Positions 1 through 8,244 of a stretch of DNA of 64,000 nt are shown here, piece by piece. The first letter of the stretch is position 1; each line of letters starts with the position of its first letter. Origin of the DNA: Sphingorhabdus pulchriflava (GTDB lineage Bacteria > Pseudomonadota > Alphaproteobacteria > Sphingomonadales > Sphingomonadaceae); NCBI RefSeq assembly GCF_003367235.1, contig NZ_QRGP01000001.1, positions 930,001-994,000 on the forward strand, written 5' to 3'. Both the position numbers and the translations under genes were made by a program. Under the pieces are notes generated by a model. That model ran no database searches, had not been told where the DNA came from, and saw nothing but the letters and a program-made list of their open reading frames with translations.

Positions 1-143
1 TGCCCGGCGGCCTCGACAAGCAGGGCCTGCCGCTCGGCCTGCAAATCGTCGGCAAGGCGCTCGACGAACAGAGCGTGTTGAACGCAGGTCTGGCAATCGA
101 GGAACGTGCCGGATTTACGGCGGAAGCGGAGAAGTGGTGGTAA
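1..143 (+). CDS. gatA: Glutamyl-tRNA(Gln)/aspartyl-tRNA(Asn) amidotransferase subunit A, C-terminal fragment
   Basis: Partial gene: only the last 46 or so codons lie in the window, and the 5' part is upstream of base 1. The frame begins at base 3 and ends at TAA 141-143. The readable tail includes [15 protein letters not shown], the usual end of the GatA amidase fold, and finishes in AEKWW. GatA releases ammonia from glutamine and passes it to GatB so that mischarged Glu-tRNA(Gln) can be converted. gatB starts two bases after the stop, so the two are co-transcribed. The assignment rests on this short tail and on the adjacent gatB. Confidence 0.9.
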   Translation, partial: PGGLDKQGLPLGLQIVGKALDEQSVLNAGLAIEERAGFTAEAEKWW

Positions 144-144
144 T

Positions 145-1617
145 ATGAGCGAATACCGCATCCAGGGCGTAACCGGTGAGTGGGAGGTCGTGATAGGCCT
201 TGAGGTCCATGCGCAGGTTACTTCAAACGCCAAGCTTTTTTCGGGCGCTTCTGCTGCTTATGGCGGCGAGCCGAACAGCCATGTCTCGCTGGTCGATGCC
301 GCAATGCCGGGCATGCTGCCTGTGCCCAACCGCGAGTGCATCCGTCAGGCGGTGCGCACCGGCATGGCGATAAACGCGCAGATCAACAAATGGTCGCGGT
401 TTGACCGTAAGAATTATTTCTACGCCGATTTGCCGCAGGGCTATCAGATTTCGCAACTGTATCACCCGATCGTGGGTGAGGGCGAGATTGAGGTCATTCT
501 CGACGAGAAGGACGCCAACTCCCCGCGCAAGACCATCGGCATCGAACGCATCCATGTCGAACAGGATGCGGGCAAGTTGATGCACGATCAACACCCGACC
601 ATGTCCTATGTTGACCTGAATCGTTGCGGCGTGGCGTTGATGGAAATCGTTTCGAAGCCAGACATGCGTTCTCCTGCCGAAGCTGGGGCTTATGTAAAGA
701 AGCTCAGGTCAATTCTCCGCTATGTCGGCTCGTGCGACGGCAATATGGAAGAAGGCTCGATGCGCGCCGACGTGAATGTCAGCGTGCGCAAGCCCGGTGC
801 TGAATTTGGCACGCGCACCGAGACGAAAAACGTCAACAGCATCCGCTTTGTGATGCAAACTATCGAGGTTGAGGCGCGGCGTCAGGTAGATCTGATCGAG
901 GATGGCGGCACGGTGGTGCAGGAAACCCGCCTGTTCGACCCGAACAAGATGGAAACCCGCTCGATGCGCTCCAAAGAGGACGCGCATGATTACCGCTATT
1001 TCCCCGATCCGGACCTGCTGCCGCTCGAACTTGACGATGCGTTTCTGGAGGAATGCCGTGCGTCGTTGCCCGAACTGCCCGACGCCAAGCGCGCGCGGTA
1101 TGAGAATGAACTTGGCCTGACGGCTTACAACGCCGCAGTGCTGACCGCCGAAGCCGAAACTGCCTTCTGGTTCGAAGACCTGCTGAGCCACGGCGTCGAT
1201 CCCAAACAGGGTTCAAACTGGCTGCTTTCCGAATTGTTCGGGGCACTTAACAAGCTCGGCAAATCACTCGACGAAAGCCCGGTCAGTCCGGCACAGGCGG
1301 CGGAATTGCTTAAGCTGGTAGCCGACGGTACGATTTCGGGCAGCATCGCCAAACAGGTGTTCGAGATCATGCTTGAAACCGGGCAAGGTGCCGCTGCGAT
1401 TGTGGAGGAAAAAGGCCTCAAGCAGACCAGCGATACCGGTGCGATCGAAGCCGTGATTGCCGAAATCCTCGCCAACAATCCGGGCCAGCTCGAACAATAT
1501 CGTGGCGGCAAGGAGCAGTTGTTCGGCTTCTTCGTCGGCCAGACGATGAAGGCGATGCAGGGCAAGGCCAATCCGGGCGTGGTCAACGAATTGCTCAAAA
1601 AGGCGCTCGCAAGCTAG
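145..1617 (+). CDS. gatB: Asp-tRNA(Asn)/Glu-tRNA(Gln) amidotransferase subunit B
   Basis: The 490-residue product is full length for GatB, the kinase/transamidase subunit that activates and amidates Glu on tRNA(Gln) and Asp on tRNA(Asn). The N-terminal segment [13 protein letters not shown], the tract [15 protein letters not shown] and the segment [13 protein letters not shown] are hallmarks of the family. The C-terminal part (from about residue 330) is the helical tRNA-binding YqeY-like domain ending in [13 protein letters not shown]. The frame is open further upstream, but ATG 145 is chosen because it begins MSEYRIQ directly after the gatA stop. The enzyme implies that this organism makes Gln-tRNA and/or Asn-tRNA by the indirect route. 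Confidence 0.97.
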   Translation: MSEYRIQGVTGEWEVVIGLEVHAQVTSNAKLFSGASAAYGGEPNSHVSLVDAAMPGMLPVPNRECIRQAVRTGMAINAQINKWSRFDRKNYFYADLPQGYQISQLYHPIVGEGEIEVILDEKDANSPRKTIGIERIHVEQDAGKLMHDQHPTMSYVDLNRCGVALMEIVSKPDMRSPAEAGAYVKKLRSILRYVGSCDGNMEEGSMRADVNVSVRKPGAEFGTRTETKNVNSIRFVMQTIEVEARRQVDLIEDGGTVVQETRLFDPNKMETRSMRSKEDAHDYRYFPDPDLLPLELDDAFLEECRASLPELPDAKRARYENELGLTAYNAAVLTAEAETAFWFEDLLSHGVDPKQGSNWLLSELFGALNKLGKSLDESPVSPAQAAELLKLVADGTISGSIAKQVFEIMLETGQGAAAIVEEKGLKQTSDTGAIEAVIAEILANNPGQLEQYRGGKEQLFGFFVGQTMKAMQGKANPGVVNELLKKALAS

Positions 1618-1748
1618 TTTCAGAGGCATTGGTAAAGCTTTAACGGCGCGCTTTGTAACCTCTTATACCTGTGCACGATTCCAGCTTGCATCGCGGTTTC
1701 GTGCGCGCGAAATAAGGGGAGCGGCGATATTCGCCGTCAGGAGTGTAC

Positions 1749-2489
1749 ATGGCGCCGAAATATCTGTTTGCCGCGATGCTGGTTGCGATTTCCGCAACGG
1801 CATCGGCGCAGGTTCCAGCGCCCGTCATCACCGAGAAATTTGCCGTTCGCGAAGGCTTTGCCTTTCCAAGCGATGCACCTGTACGCATCCTGATCTTCCG
1901 TCCCGACATCAAGGTGGGGGAGCAGACCACCGCCGGGCTTTTCCAGACCAATGCCGAATGGAATTCGGCTGCGCGGAGAGAACTGGCCCGGGCGCTGCAG
2001 ACAGCGTACCGCGCGCGCGGGCTGGAAGCCGTGATGCACGCGACAGACAGTGATCAGGACAGCAAAATCCTGGCCGATTATCGGGCCCTTTTCCGTGTCG
2101 TGGTCAGAAGTGCTATCCGGCACAAATTGTTCGGCAGCGAACCCTTGCCTGGCAAGGTAGGCAAGTTCGACTGGAGTCTGGGCAATGGAGTGTCCCAGAT
2201 AGCGCCGGAATCGAATGCAGATTATGGAGTATTCCTGTTCAGTTATGACGGATTTGAATCGCCGGGCAGGAAGGCTGCGCAAATCGTCGCATCACTAAGA
2301 GGCGCGCGGGATACTGGCGGGCCCCACCTTGGTTATGCCGCGCTGGTTGACCTGAAAAATGGCGATCTTCTGTGGCTGAACGTCGACCTGAAAACCGTGG
2401 GCGATGTGCGCACAGCCGAAGGCGCTGTGCAGCGGGTTGAACAGCTTTTGGCCGGATTTCCAAAAAAAGCTGGCGGGGTTACGCCATGA
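1749..2489 (+). CDS. Exported protein of unknown function, first gene of an M48-peptidase operon
   Basis: The product has 246 residues. ATG 1749 is preferred over GTG 1743 because AGGAG at 1738-1742 lies six bases before the ATG and would abut the GTG. The N-terminus is a clear signal peptide, with cleavage likely after ASA (residue 20), so the protein is periplasmic or outer-membrane associated. I recognise no catalytic motif. The mature part alternates charged and hydrophobic segments, including a YAALVDLKNGDLLWLN stretch typical of a beta-rich domain. The stop overlaps the start of the next gene (ATGA at 2486-2489), so it is translationally coupled to the M48 peptidase. A partner or accessory role there is inference from position only. 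Confidence 0.8.
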   Translation: MAPKYLFAAMLVAISATASAQVPAPVITEKFAVREGFAFPSDAPVRILIFRPDIKVGEQTTAGLFQTNAEWNSAARRELARALQTAYRARGLEAVMHATDSDQDSKILADYRALFRVVVRSAIRHKLFGSEPLPGKVGKFDWSLGNGVSQIAPESNADYGVFLFSYDGFESPGRKAAQIVASLRGARDTGGPHLGYAALVDLKNGDLLWLNVDLKTVGDVRTAEGAVQRVEQLLAGFPKKAGGVTP

Positions 2490-3658
2490 TCCGTCAGGCC
2501 ATGATCGGCGCAATCGCCATCGCCGCTTGGACAGCACCGTCGGCGCACGCGCACATTGCGCCATCAGCCCCGCAAATGATGCCAACTTCTATTGGCTATC
2601 AGCCAAATGACGCCGTTGAAAAGGGCTTATGGCTCGAAATGGACGAAGCCGAACGGCAAATGCGGACATCGAAATTTCTGGTCGATGACCCGGAGCTCAT
2701 CGCCTATCTGCAGCGCGTGCTATGCCGGGCTGTGGGCAAGGACAAATGCGGGGCTGCGCGCATCTATTTAATGCGGACACCGCATTTCAACGCGGCCATG
2801 GCACCCAATGGGATGATGATCGTGTGGAGCGGATTGCTGCTTCGCGTTCGCAACGAAGCCGAACTGGCGACGGTCCTCGGCCATGAATTTTCGCATTTTG
2901 AAAAGCAGCACAGCCTGAAATCCTTTCGAGACATCAAAGCCAAATCGGATGCGGTGGCCTGGCTGGGCTTTGTTCCCGGCGGCATTTTTGCCCAGATCGG
3001 ACTGATGGGTTCGGTTTTCCGTTTCAACAGGGAGATGGAGAAAGAGGCGGACATGGCCGCGCTCGAATACTTGAGCAGCAGCGGCTACGACCCCATGGCT
3101 GCTTCGCAGATATGGGAGCAATTGCGTGGCGAAATGGAAGCACAGGCGAAAGCCGACAAATCTGTAGCGAAAGAAGCAGAGAACGACTTTTTCTCCTCGC
3201 ACCCCAACACCAAAGACCGAATGGAATATTTGCGCTCTGCCGCGAAGCGGAAAGCGCCCAACAATGAGAACGGAGCGGACCGTTATCGCGAAACTATTGC
3301 ACGCTGGTGGCCGCGCCTTATCGAAGATCAAGTCAAGCTGGGCGATTTCGCGTCGACCGAATATCTCTTGGCCAGCCTGGCTCGAGGCCAGTGGACAGCA
3401 GATTTGCTATATGGCCGGGGCGAATTGTACCGCGCGCGAGGTAAAAAGGGCGACTTCGAGGCTGCCGAGGGATTTTACCGGCAGGCGATTAAAGCCGACG
3501 CCAAACTTGCTGAAAGCTGGCGCGGACTTGGACTTGTGCTGCTCCGGCAAGGCAAGGCCGTTGAGGGACGCAAGATGCTCCGCCAATATCTAACCATATC
3601 GCGCGTTGCCGGCGACAAGGCGATTATTGGGCTGATGGCGCAGGAGCCGGCAAAATGA
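2486..3658 (+). CDS. Exported M48-family zinc metallopeptidase with C-terminal TPR-like helices
   Basis: The product has 390 residues. A signal peptide occupies residues 1 to about 22 (cleavage near AHA). The zinc motif HEFSH is at residues 133-137 within ATVLGHEFSHFEKQH. The third ligand is probably Glu185 in the downstream segment EKEADMAAL, both being standard for M48 (BepA/LoiP-like) peptidases. After about residue 265 the protein becomes helical, with a TPR-like unit (FYRQAIKADAKLAESWRGLG), the same layout as BepA, which degrades or assists misassembled outer-membrane proteins. It overlaps the preceding and following genes by ATGA, so all three are one operon of exported proteins. Envelope quality control is the likely role; the substrate is unknown. 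Confidence 0.9.
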   Translation: MIRQAMIGAIAIAAWTAPSAHAHIAPSAPQMMPTSIGYQPNDAVEKGLWLEMDEAERQMRTSKFLVDDPELIAYLQRVLCRAVGKDKCGAARIYLMRTPHFNAAMAPNGMMIVWSGLLLRVRNEAELATVLGHEFSHFEKQHSLKSFRDIKAKSDAVAWLGFVPGGIFAQIGLMGSVFRFNREMEKEADMAALEYLSSSGYDPMAASQIWEQLRGEMEAQAKADKSVAKEAENDFFSSHPNTKDRMEYLRSAAKRKAPNNENGADRYRETIARWWPRLIEDQVKLGDFASTEYLLASLARGQWTADLLYGRGELYRARGKKGDFEAAEGFYRQAIKADAKLAESWRGLGLVLLRQGKAVEGRKMLRQYLTISRVAGDKAIIGLMAQEPAK

Positions 3659-4275
3659 GGCTGGTGCCGATGGCCATATCCTTATTCGCTCTCATCGGAT
3701 TGTCGGTGCCCTTGGCTGCGGAGTGGAAGTCGGTGGCCGCAAATCAAGATGTGCGCGTCGCAGGCAAGCTGATGCTGGCAACTCCAGGGGAGGGATGGAA
3801 CACATCGACCGCCCGGCCGTCGGATCGCAGCGAACGCTGGACGCGTGACGGTCTTGCGTTGAATGAACTGACATTCTTCGCTGGTGTGGCCGATGGAGAG
3901 GCGCTGTATTTCGTCCCGGCGGGTATTTCCAAAGATTTGCCCACGTTCCGCAGCGGCATGCTGCCGACCGATGTTGTCGAACTATTCGAAGCCTCCAACC
4001 GGATCGTGCTTGGATCGTCGGTCTTTGCTGTCGACAATATGGAGCCGGCCAAACTGGGTGACCATGATGCGGTGCGCTTTTCCTACAGATACGCCGCGCA
4101 AGATGAGGGGTTGACGCGAAAAGGCGAGGGGGTGGCGGCCATCGTTGGCGGGCAACTCTATCTCGTCAACTTCATAGCCCCGGCAGTGCACTATTTTGAG
4201 CGCGACATTGCCGAGGTTCGGCAGTTGATAGCGGGCGTGCAACTTCACCCTCCTAAAGCTGCAGAGCCCAAATAA
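3655..4275 (+). CDS. Exported protein of unknown function, third gene of the M48 operon
   Basis: The product has 206 residues and starts by ATGA overlap with the M48 peptidase stop. The N-terminus (MRLVPMAISLFALIGLSVP) is a signal peptide with likely cleavage around residue 22. The mature domain starts with a block on lysines and a GKLMLATPGEGWN segment, and has a later GEGVAAIVGGQLYLVNFIAP strand-rich region; no family motif is evident. There is no lipobox cysteine. The strict overlap with a protease gene suggests a shared envelope task, but no activity can be read from the sequence. Confidence 0.8.
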   Translation: MRLVPMAISLFALIGLSVPLAAEWKSVAANQDVRVAGKLMLATPGEGWNTSTARPSDRSERWTRDGLALNELTFFAGVADGEALYFVPAGISKDLPTFRSGMLPTDVVELFEASNRIVLGSSVFAVDNMEPAKLGDHDAVRFSYRYAAQDEGLTRKGEGVAAIVGGQLYLVNFIAPAVHYFERDIAEVRQLIAGVQLHPPKAAEPK

Positions 4276-4379
4276 CGGGCCGTCGCGAAAGCCGCCAATC
4301 CTGCCGTTTTCGGCACTTGCCCTTGACCGACTTTGCCGTTAGAGGCACCCGACCGCACGGCCAATACGGGTGTGGCGGA

Positions 4380-4464
4380 GCGGGCGTGGCGGAATTGGTA
4401 GACGCGCTGGTTTTAGGTACCAGTATCGCAAGATGTGGGGGTTCGAGTCCCTTCGCCCGCACCA
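4380..4464 (+). tRNA. tRNA-Leu (anticodon UAG)
   Basis: The 85-base cloverleaf has acceptor arm GCGGGCG (4380-4386) pairing with CGCCCGC (4454-4460), discriminator A and an encoded CCA (4462-4464). The anticodon stem CTGGT/ACCAG encloses the loop TTTAGGT, giving anticodon TAG at 4414-4416, which reads CUN leucine codons. A class II long variable arm follows, then the T-arm GGGGGTTCGAGTCCCTT. The gene stands alone between the M48 operon and trigger factor. Confidence 0.97.
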
Positions 4465-4552
4465 GTTCACAAGCGCCCGGCTTCCCAGCCAAGTCCGTCC
4501 ACAGATTTTTGACGCGCAAATCTGCGCAGAGTTGAGGATTAGAGTTTTAGTT

Positions 4553-6061
4553 ATGCAAGCCCAGGAAACCCAGAATGAAGGCCTGAAGCGGGCCTATCGC
4601 CTCACCGTCACCGTTGCCGATATCGAATCGCGGATCGACGCCGAAGTGCAGAAAATCGCGCCGCAGGTGCGTATGCCCGGCTTCCGTCCGGGCAAGGTTC
4701 CAGCGAACCTCGTCAAGAAGATGCACAAGGATGCGTTGCTTCAGGAAGCGCTGAACACATCCATCCAGGAAGGCGTCCAAAAGACGATCACAGACAACAA
4801 GCTGCGCCCGGCAACCCAGCCGCACGTCCATCTTGATCATGATTATGCGCCCGGTAAGGACGCTGTCGTCGATTTCCACTTTGAAATCCTGCCCAGCATC
4901 CCCGAAGTGAAGATTGAAGGCCTGTCGCTCGAACGTCTGACGGTTGAAGCCGAAGGTGCGGAAATCGATGCTGCGCTGGAACGTCTTGCATCGGGTCACA
5001 AGAATTTCGAAACCGCTGCGAAGAGCCATAAGGCTGCGACGGGCGACGTCGTTGTCATCGATTTCGAAGGCAAGGTTGATGGCGTTCCGTTCGACGGCGG
5101 CAAGGGTGAAGGCATGTCCGTCGAGCTCGGCTCGGGCCAACTCATCCCCGGCTTTGAAGACCAGCTGGTTGGCGTGAAGGCCAATGACAGCAAGGTCATC
5201 AAAGTCACTTTCCCCGATGATTATGGTGCCAAGGAACTGGCTGGCAAAGCCGCAACCTTCGACATCGTTGTCGGTGAAGTGAAGAAGCCCGTTGAAAGCA
5301 AGGCAGACGACAGCCTTGCCCAGGCTTTCGGCCTTGAAAGCCTCGACAAGCTCAAGGAGCTTATGAAGATTCAGGTTGAGCAGGAACTGAACGGCCTGAC
5401 CCGGACCTATATGAAGCGCCAGTTGCTCGACCAGTTGGCTGCCGACCATGATTTCGAAGTTCCGCCCTCAATGGTTGAGGCCGAGTTCGAACAGATCTGG
5501 TCGCAACTGGAACAGGAAGCTGACCGCGAAGAAGATCCCGAAGCCGCCCGCAAGGAAATGGAAGCCGAGCGCGAAGATTATCGCGACATTGCCGTCCGCC
5601 GCGTGCGCCTCGGCCTGCTGCTTTCTGAAATCGGCCAGGGTAATGGCGTCGAAGTCAGCAATCAGGAAATGCAGATGCTGGTAACCCAGGCGTCGCAGCA
5701 ATATCGCCCTGAAGACCGCCAGCGTTTCGTGCAGTATCTGCAGGAAAACCCCATGGCGGCTGCACAGCTTCGCGCCCCTCTGTTTGAAGACAAGGTTGTA
5801 GACTTCCTGTTCGACAAGGCCATCGTCAGCGAAAAGACCGTGACACGCGCCGAACTGGAAGCCGCGATCGAAGCTGAGCCTGAAGCAAAACCTTCAAAGA
5901 AAGCTCCGGCAAAGAAGGCTGCTGCCAAGAAGGAAGCTGTACCCGCCAAGGAAGAAAAGCCTGCAGCGAAAAAGGCCGCCCCGAAAAAGGAAGCTGCCAA
6001 GGATGAAGGCGAAAAGCCTGCCAAGAAGGCGCCTGCCAAAAAGGCTGCTGCCAAGAAATAA
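4553..6061 (+). CDS. tig: Trigger factor, ribosome-associated chaperone and prolyl isomerase, with a Lys/Ala-rich tail
   Basis: The 502-residue product has the ribosome-docking signature GFRPGKVP at residues 43-50 and a central FKBP-type isomerase domain (about 160-245; GDVVVIDFEGKVDGVPFDGG, GFEDQLVG). The helical C-terminal chaperone arms then run to about residue 445. The frame is open upstream through the tRNA gene, so the start is taken as ATG 4553, giving MQAQETQNEGLKR. The last 56 residues (447-502) are an unusual low-complexity tail of KKAPAKKAA-type repeats, strongly basic, absent from E. coli Tig. The gene is followed by a strong terminator, so it is monocistronic. Trigger factor next to clpP/clpX is a common arrangement, here interrupted by a LysR gene. 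Confidence 0.96.
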   Translation: MQAQETQNEGLKRAYRLTVTVADIESRIDAEVQKIAPQVRMPGFRPGKVPANLVKKMHKDALLQEALNTSIQEGVQKTITDNKLRPATQPHVHLDHDYAPGKDAVVDFHFEILPSIPEVKIEGLSLERLTVEAEGAEIDAALERLASGHKNFETAAKSHKAATGDVVVIDFEGKVDGVPFDGGKGEGMSVELGSGQLIPGFEDQLVGVKANDSKVIKVTFPDDYGAKELAGKAATFDIVVGEVKKPVESKADDSLAQAFGLESLDKLKELMKIQVEQELNGLTRTYMKRQLLDQLAADHDFEVPPSMVEAEFEQIWSQLEQEADREEDPEAARKEMEAEREDYRDIAVRRVRLGLLLSEIGQGNGVEVSNQEMQMLVTQASQQYRPEDRQRFVQYLQENPMAAAQLRAPLFEDKVVDFLFDKAIVSEKTVTRAELEAAIEAEPEAKPSKKAPAKKAAAKKEAVPAKEEKPAAKKAAPKKEAAKDEGEKPAKKAPAKKAAAKK

Positions 6062-6100
6062 AATGCATCTCCAGCCGCTTGGCAGATAGAACCAAATAGT

Positions 6101-6136
6101 AAGAGCCCGGCAATCACTTGCCGGGCTCTTTGCTTT
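6101..6136 (+). terminator. Rho-independent terminator of tig
   Basis: A perfect 13-bp stem AAGAGCCCGGCAA / TTGCCGGGCTCTT (6101-6113 with 6118-6130) closes a TCAC loop and is followed by TTGCTTTT. It lies 40 bases after the tig stop. Confidence 0.92.
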
Positions 6137-6165
6137 TCCGGGGAGAGGAAAGGGGCGATGCGCTA

Positions 6166-6279
6166 TCAGGCGGCGATCATTGCGGCGTTGCCGGTGATGG
6201 TCGTCAGTGCAAGCGCGAGAGTGAATGCCGAAGCGAATATTGCGGCAACGGCGGAGCGTAAGCGGTAGTCATAAGTCAT
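6166..6279 (-). CDS. Possible 37-residue secreted or membrane micro-protein, divergent from the LysR gene
   Basis: A minus-strand ORF starts at ATG 6279-6277 and ends at TGA 6168-6166. An AAGGA purine block stands about seven bases before the start. The peptide begins MTYDYRLRSAVAAIFASAF and continues as an Ala/Leu/Thr-rich hydrophobic helix to its end, so nearly all of it resembles a signal peptide or a single membrane span. It lies between the tig terminator and the LysR gene, facing away from the regulator. I do not recognise the family. It could be spurious, because a plus-strand ORF of similar size overlaps it, but the minus-strand reading has the better ribosome-binding site and composition. 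Together with the tig terminator and the LysR promoter it accounts for the 370 bases between tig and the LysR gene. Confidence 0.45.
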   Translation of the reverse strand: MTYDYRLRSAVAAIFASAFTLALALTTITGNAAMIAA

Positions 6280-6394
6280 TGTCTTTTCCTTATTCTGCTC
6301 TTGTGCGGAAAACAGGGGGGAGAGGGTGTTTTTCCGATGCCCAAGAGATACGCCTTTGTTTGGGCGAGTGTGAGCATTTCTTTCGGAGAACGGT

Positions 6395-6431
6395 TATTCA
6401 AAAATGGATAGCCTGTGCTATATATACATGC
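6395..6431 (+). promoter_or_regulatory. Candidate promoter of the LysR-type gene, predicting a leaderless mRNA
   Basis: An extended -10 like sequence TGTGCTATATATA has its TATATA at about 6419-6426, only 6-13 bases before ATG 6432. An initiation point about seven bases beyond the -10 would put the first nucleotide at or next to the start codon. No Shine-Dalgarno sequence is visible there. The -35 region is weak (TTATTC near 6394). Confidence 0.45.
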
Positions 6432-7346
6432 ATGTTCGACTGGAATGATTTGCGCTTCTTCCTTGCCGTTGCCCGCACAGGCAGCACATTGGCGGCTTCA
6501 AAGAGCCTCAACGTCGCACAGGCCACGGTTTCGCGCCGGATCACCACGCTTGAAGAAGGTCTTGGCACTCCGCTATTTCTGCGCAGCCCCAGCGGATACA
6601 CGCTGTCGGTACGTGGAGCAGCAATGCTGCCACATGCAGAGGCGGTAGAACGCGAAGTAGAGGCATTGCAGATCAGTGTTGCCGCAGAAGGTCGCCGTTT
6701 AAGCGGAACTGTGCGCCTGACTACGGTAGAATCGGCGGCCAATATGTGGTTGATGCCTGCGATTGCATCATTCCGGGCAAAGCACCCTGCAGTGATGGCG
6801 GAGATCATCGTCGACGATCGAGCGCTGGATATAGCACGCGGTGAAGCCGATATAGCAATCCGTTTCGGCAATCCTCCGCAGGACGACAGCCTTGTCATCC
6901 GTCGCATCGTTGAGTTGCATGAAAGCGTTTATGTGCAGCGCGAAATGGCCGAAGAGCTTGGCATACCGAATAGTTATGAGGGGTTGGTCCGCTATCCCTT
7001 CGTCAGTTTCTCCGGCACGGGAGTTGGCCAGATAGATCGGTGGATCACCTCGCTCGGCCCTGATATCCAGATAGTACACCGCGCAAATACCCTCTCATCC
7101 GTAATTGCTGCGGCGCGGGCGGGCATGGGAGCAGCGGTCATGCCTTGCCTGATCGGTGACAGTCATTCGGGTTTGGTTCGACTGTTTCCGCCGATTGCGG
7201 AATTGACCACCCCTGGCTGGCTAGTGACGACCAGTGCTGCGCGACAACAGCCACATGTCCGCGCGCTTCTGGATTTCATTTCCGATTTCGTTCGGCAATC
7301 TGTGGCGGAGACCGAACAGCGCTACCGTGTGGCGGATGCAGCGTGA
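6432..7346 (+). CDS. LysR-family transcriptional regulator
   Basis: The product is 304 residues, normal for the family. The winged helix-turn-helix is at residues 1-60 (DLRFFLAVARTGSTLAASKSL, then QATVSRRITTLEEGLG), followed by the linker helix and a periplasmic-binding-like effector domain (about 90-295). Start ATG 6432 is chosen because it begins MFDWNDLRFF, the standard LTTR N-terminus; the frame is open for another 69 codons upstream. The domain style (TLAASKSLNVAQATVSRRI, PLFLRSPSGYTLS) is that of the large subgroup acting on neighbouring genes. The divergent partner here is only a micro-ORF, so the target and inducer are unknown. Confidence 0.9.
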   Translation: MFDWNDLRFFLAVARTGSTLAASKSLNVAQATVSRRITTLEEGLGTPLFLRSPSGYTLSVRGAAMLPHAEAVEREVEALQISVAAEGRRLSGTVRLTTVESAANMWLMPAIASFRAKHPAVMAEIIVDDRALDIARGEADIAIRFGNPPQDDSLVIRRIVELHESVYVQREMAEELGIPNSYEGLVRYPFVSFSGTGVGQIDRWITSLGPDIQIVHRANTLSSVIAAARAGMGAAVMPCLIGDSHSGLVRLFPPIAELTTPGWLVTTSAARQQPHVRALLDFISDFVRQSVAETEQRYRVADAA

Positions 7347-7395
7347 CCAGAACGCAAGTTGAGTTGTCAACTTCGGTTTCTTAACCTTTTTCCGA

Positions 7396-7425
7396 CTTGA
7401 AAAGGTAAGCGCGCGAGCCGATGTA
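7396..7425 (+). promoter_or_regulatory. Candidate heat-shock (sigma-32/RpoH) promoter of clpP
   Basis: CTTGAA at 7396-7401 matches the RpoH -35 element exactly. About 15 bases further, GCCGATGT (7417-7424) resembles the -10 consensus CCCCATNT at six of eight positions. The predicted start, about 7432, leaves a 30-base leader before ATG 7463 with a GAAGGG ribosome site. The match is by eye, and the -10 half is imperfect. rpoH itself lies in this window. Confidence 0.4.
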
Positions 7426-7462
7426 TAGCAAAATCAAACAAAACCTATCTGAAGGGCTTTTC

Positions 7463-8098
7463 ATGCACGATCCGTTCCGCGATCCCACCCAGGCACTCGT
7501 TCCAGTCGTTATCGAGCAATCGAACCGCGGCGAACGGAGCTGGGATATTTTCTCAAGGCTTTTGCGCGAACGCATCATTTTCGTGACCGGCGAAGTAGAG
7601 GACAATATGGCGGCCGTCATAACCGCGCAGTTGCTGTTCCTCGAATCGGACAATCCGAAAAAGGATATCTGGATGTACATCAACTCGCCCGGCGGCGTTG
7701 TAACGGCTGGCATGGCGATCCATGACACGATGCAATATATCCGTCCACGGGTCGGCACCGTGTGCATTGGTCAGGCCGCGTCGATGGGCAGTTTCCTGCT
7801 CGCCGCGGGTGAACCGGGGATGCGTATCGCGCTTACCAATGCGCGGATCATGGTCCACCAGCCGTCCGGGGGTGCGCGTGGCATGGCATCTGATATCCAG
7901 ATTCAAGCCAACGAGATTCTGCGCATTCGCAAACGGATGAATGATCTTTATGCCAAATATACTGGCAAACCTCTGAAAGATATTGAAAAGGCCATGGACC
8001 GCGACACGTTCCTCGAAGCCGACGAAGCCAAGGCCTTTGGTATTGTCGACGAAGTGTTCGACAAGCGCCCCGCCGTTGCAGACAGTAGCGATTCCTGA
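7463..8098 (+). CDS. clpP: ATP-dependent Clp protease proteolytic subunit
   Basis: The product is 211 residues. The serine-protease triad is visible: Ser107 in GQAASMGS, His132 in MVHQPSGG and Asp181 in AMDRDTFL, each offset by 10 from E. coli numbering. The IGF-loop region and the handle helix [20 protein letters not shown] are intact. ATG 7463 ([14 protein letters not shown]) is preferred to the upstream in-frame ATG 7421 because it has a GAAGGG ribosome site and matches the short alphaproteobacterial N-terminus. It forms the degradation chamber that docks with ClpX, encoded next, and ClpA elsewhere. Likely induced by heat shock and by alphaproteobacterial cell-cycle needs (CtrA turnover). 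Confidence 0.97.
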   Translation: MHDPFRDPTQALVPVVIEQSNRGERSWDIFSRLLRERIIFVTGEVEDNMAAVITAQLLFLESDNPKKDIWMYINSPGGVVTAGMAIHDTMQYIRPRVGTVCIGQAASMGSFLLAAGEPGMRIALTNARIMVHQPSGGARGMASDIQIQANEILRIRKRMNDLYAKYTGKPLKDIEKAMDRDTFLEADEAKAFGIVDEVFDKRPAVADSSDS

Positions 8099-8123
8099 TT
8101 CGACACACACCGATTAGGGGATT

Positions 8124-8160
8124 ATCCACCCTGTTCGTGCAAGAACCGGGTGGATTATTA
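8124..8160 (+). other. Hairpin in the clpP-clpX intergenic region
   Basis: ATCCACCC (8124-8131) pairs perfectly with GGGTGGAT (8148-8155), with a possible inner TTC/GAA extension. The sequence after it (TATTACGC) is only moderately T-rich, so this may be a weak terminator or attenuator giving clpX its own expression level rather than a full stop. Confidence 0.4.
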
Positions 8161-8244
8161 CGCTATTGCGAAATTGGTTTGTCGCGATAGGATGGACAGA
8201 CTGCATCAAATCTGCGGATTTTGTGCGCAAGGAACAGGACGTTT

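Noticed and set aside
4547-5449. A 300-codon minus-strand ORF opposite tig
   Set aside because: Antisense shadow; composition is the reverse complement of trigger factor and has no recognisable domain.
6158-6268. A plus-strand micro-ORF of 36 codons with an AGGAAAGGGG leader
   Set aside because: Overlaps the minus-strand micro-ORF, lies just after the tig terminator, and has no downstream partner; judged less likely.
7381-7410. Imperfect repeat CTTAACCTTTT...AAAAGGTAAG between the LysR gene and clpP
   Set aside because: Could be a LysR terminator, but it is not followed by a T-run and overlaps the better-supported heat-shock promoter candidate.
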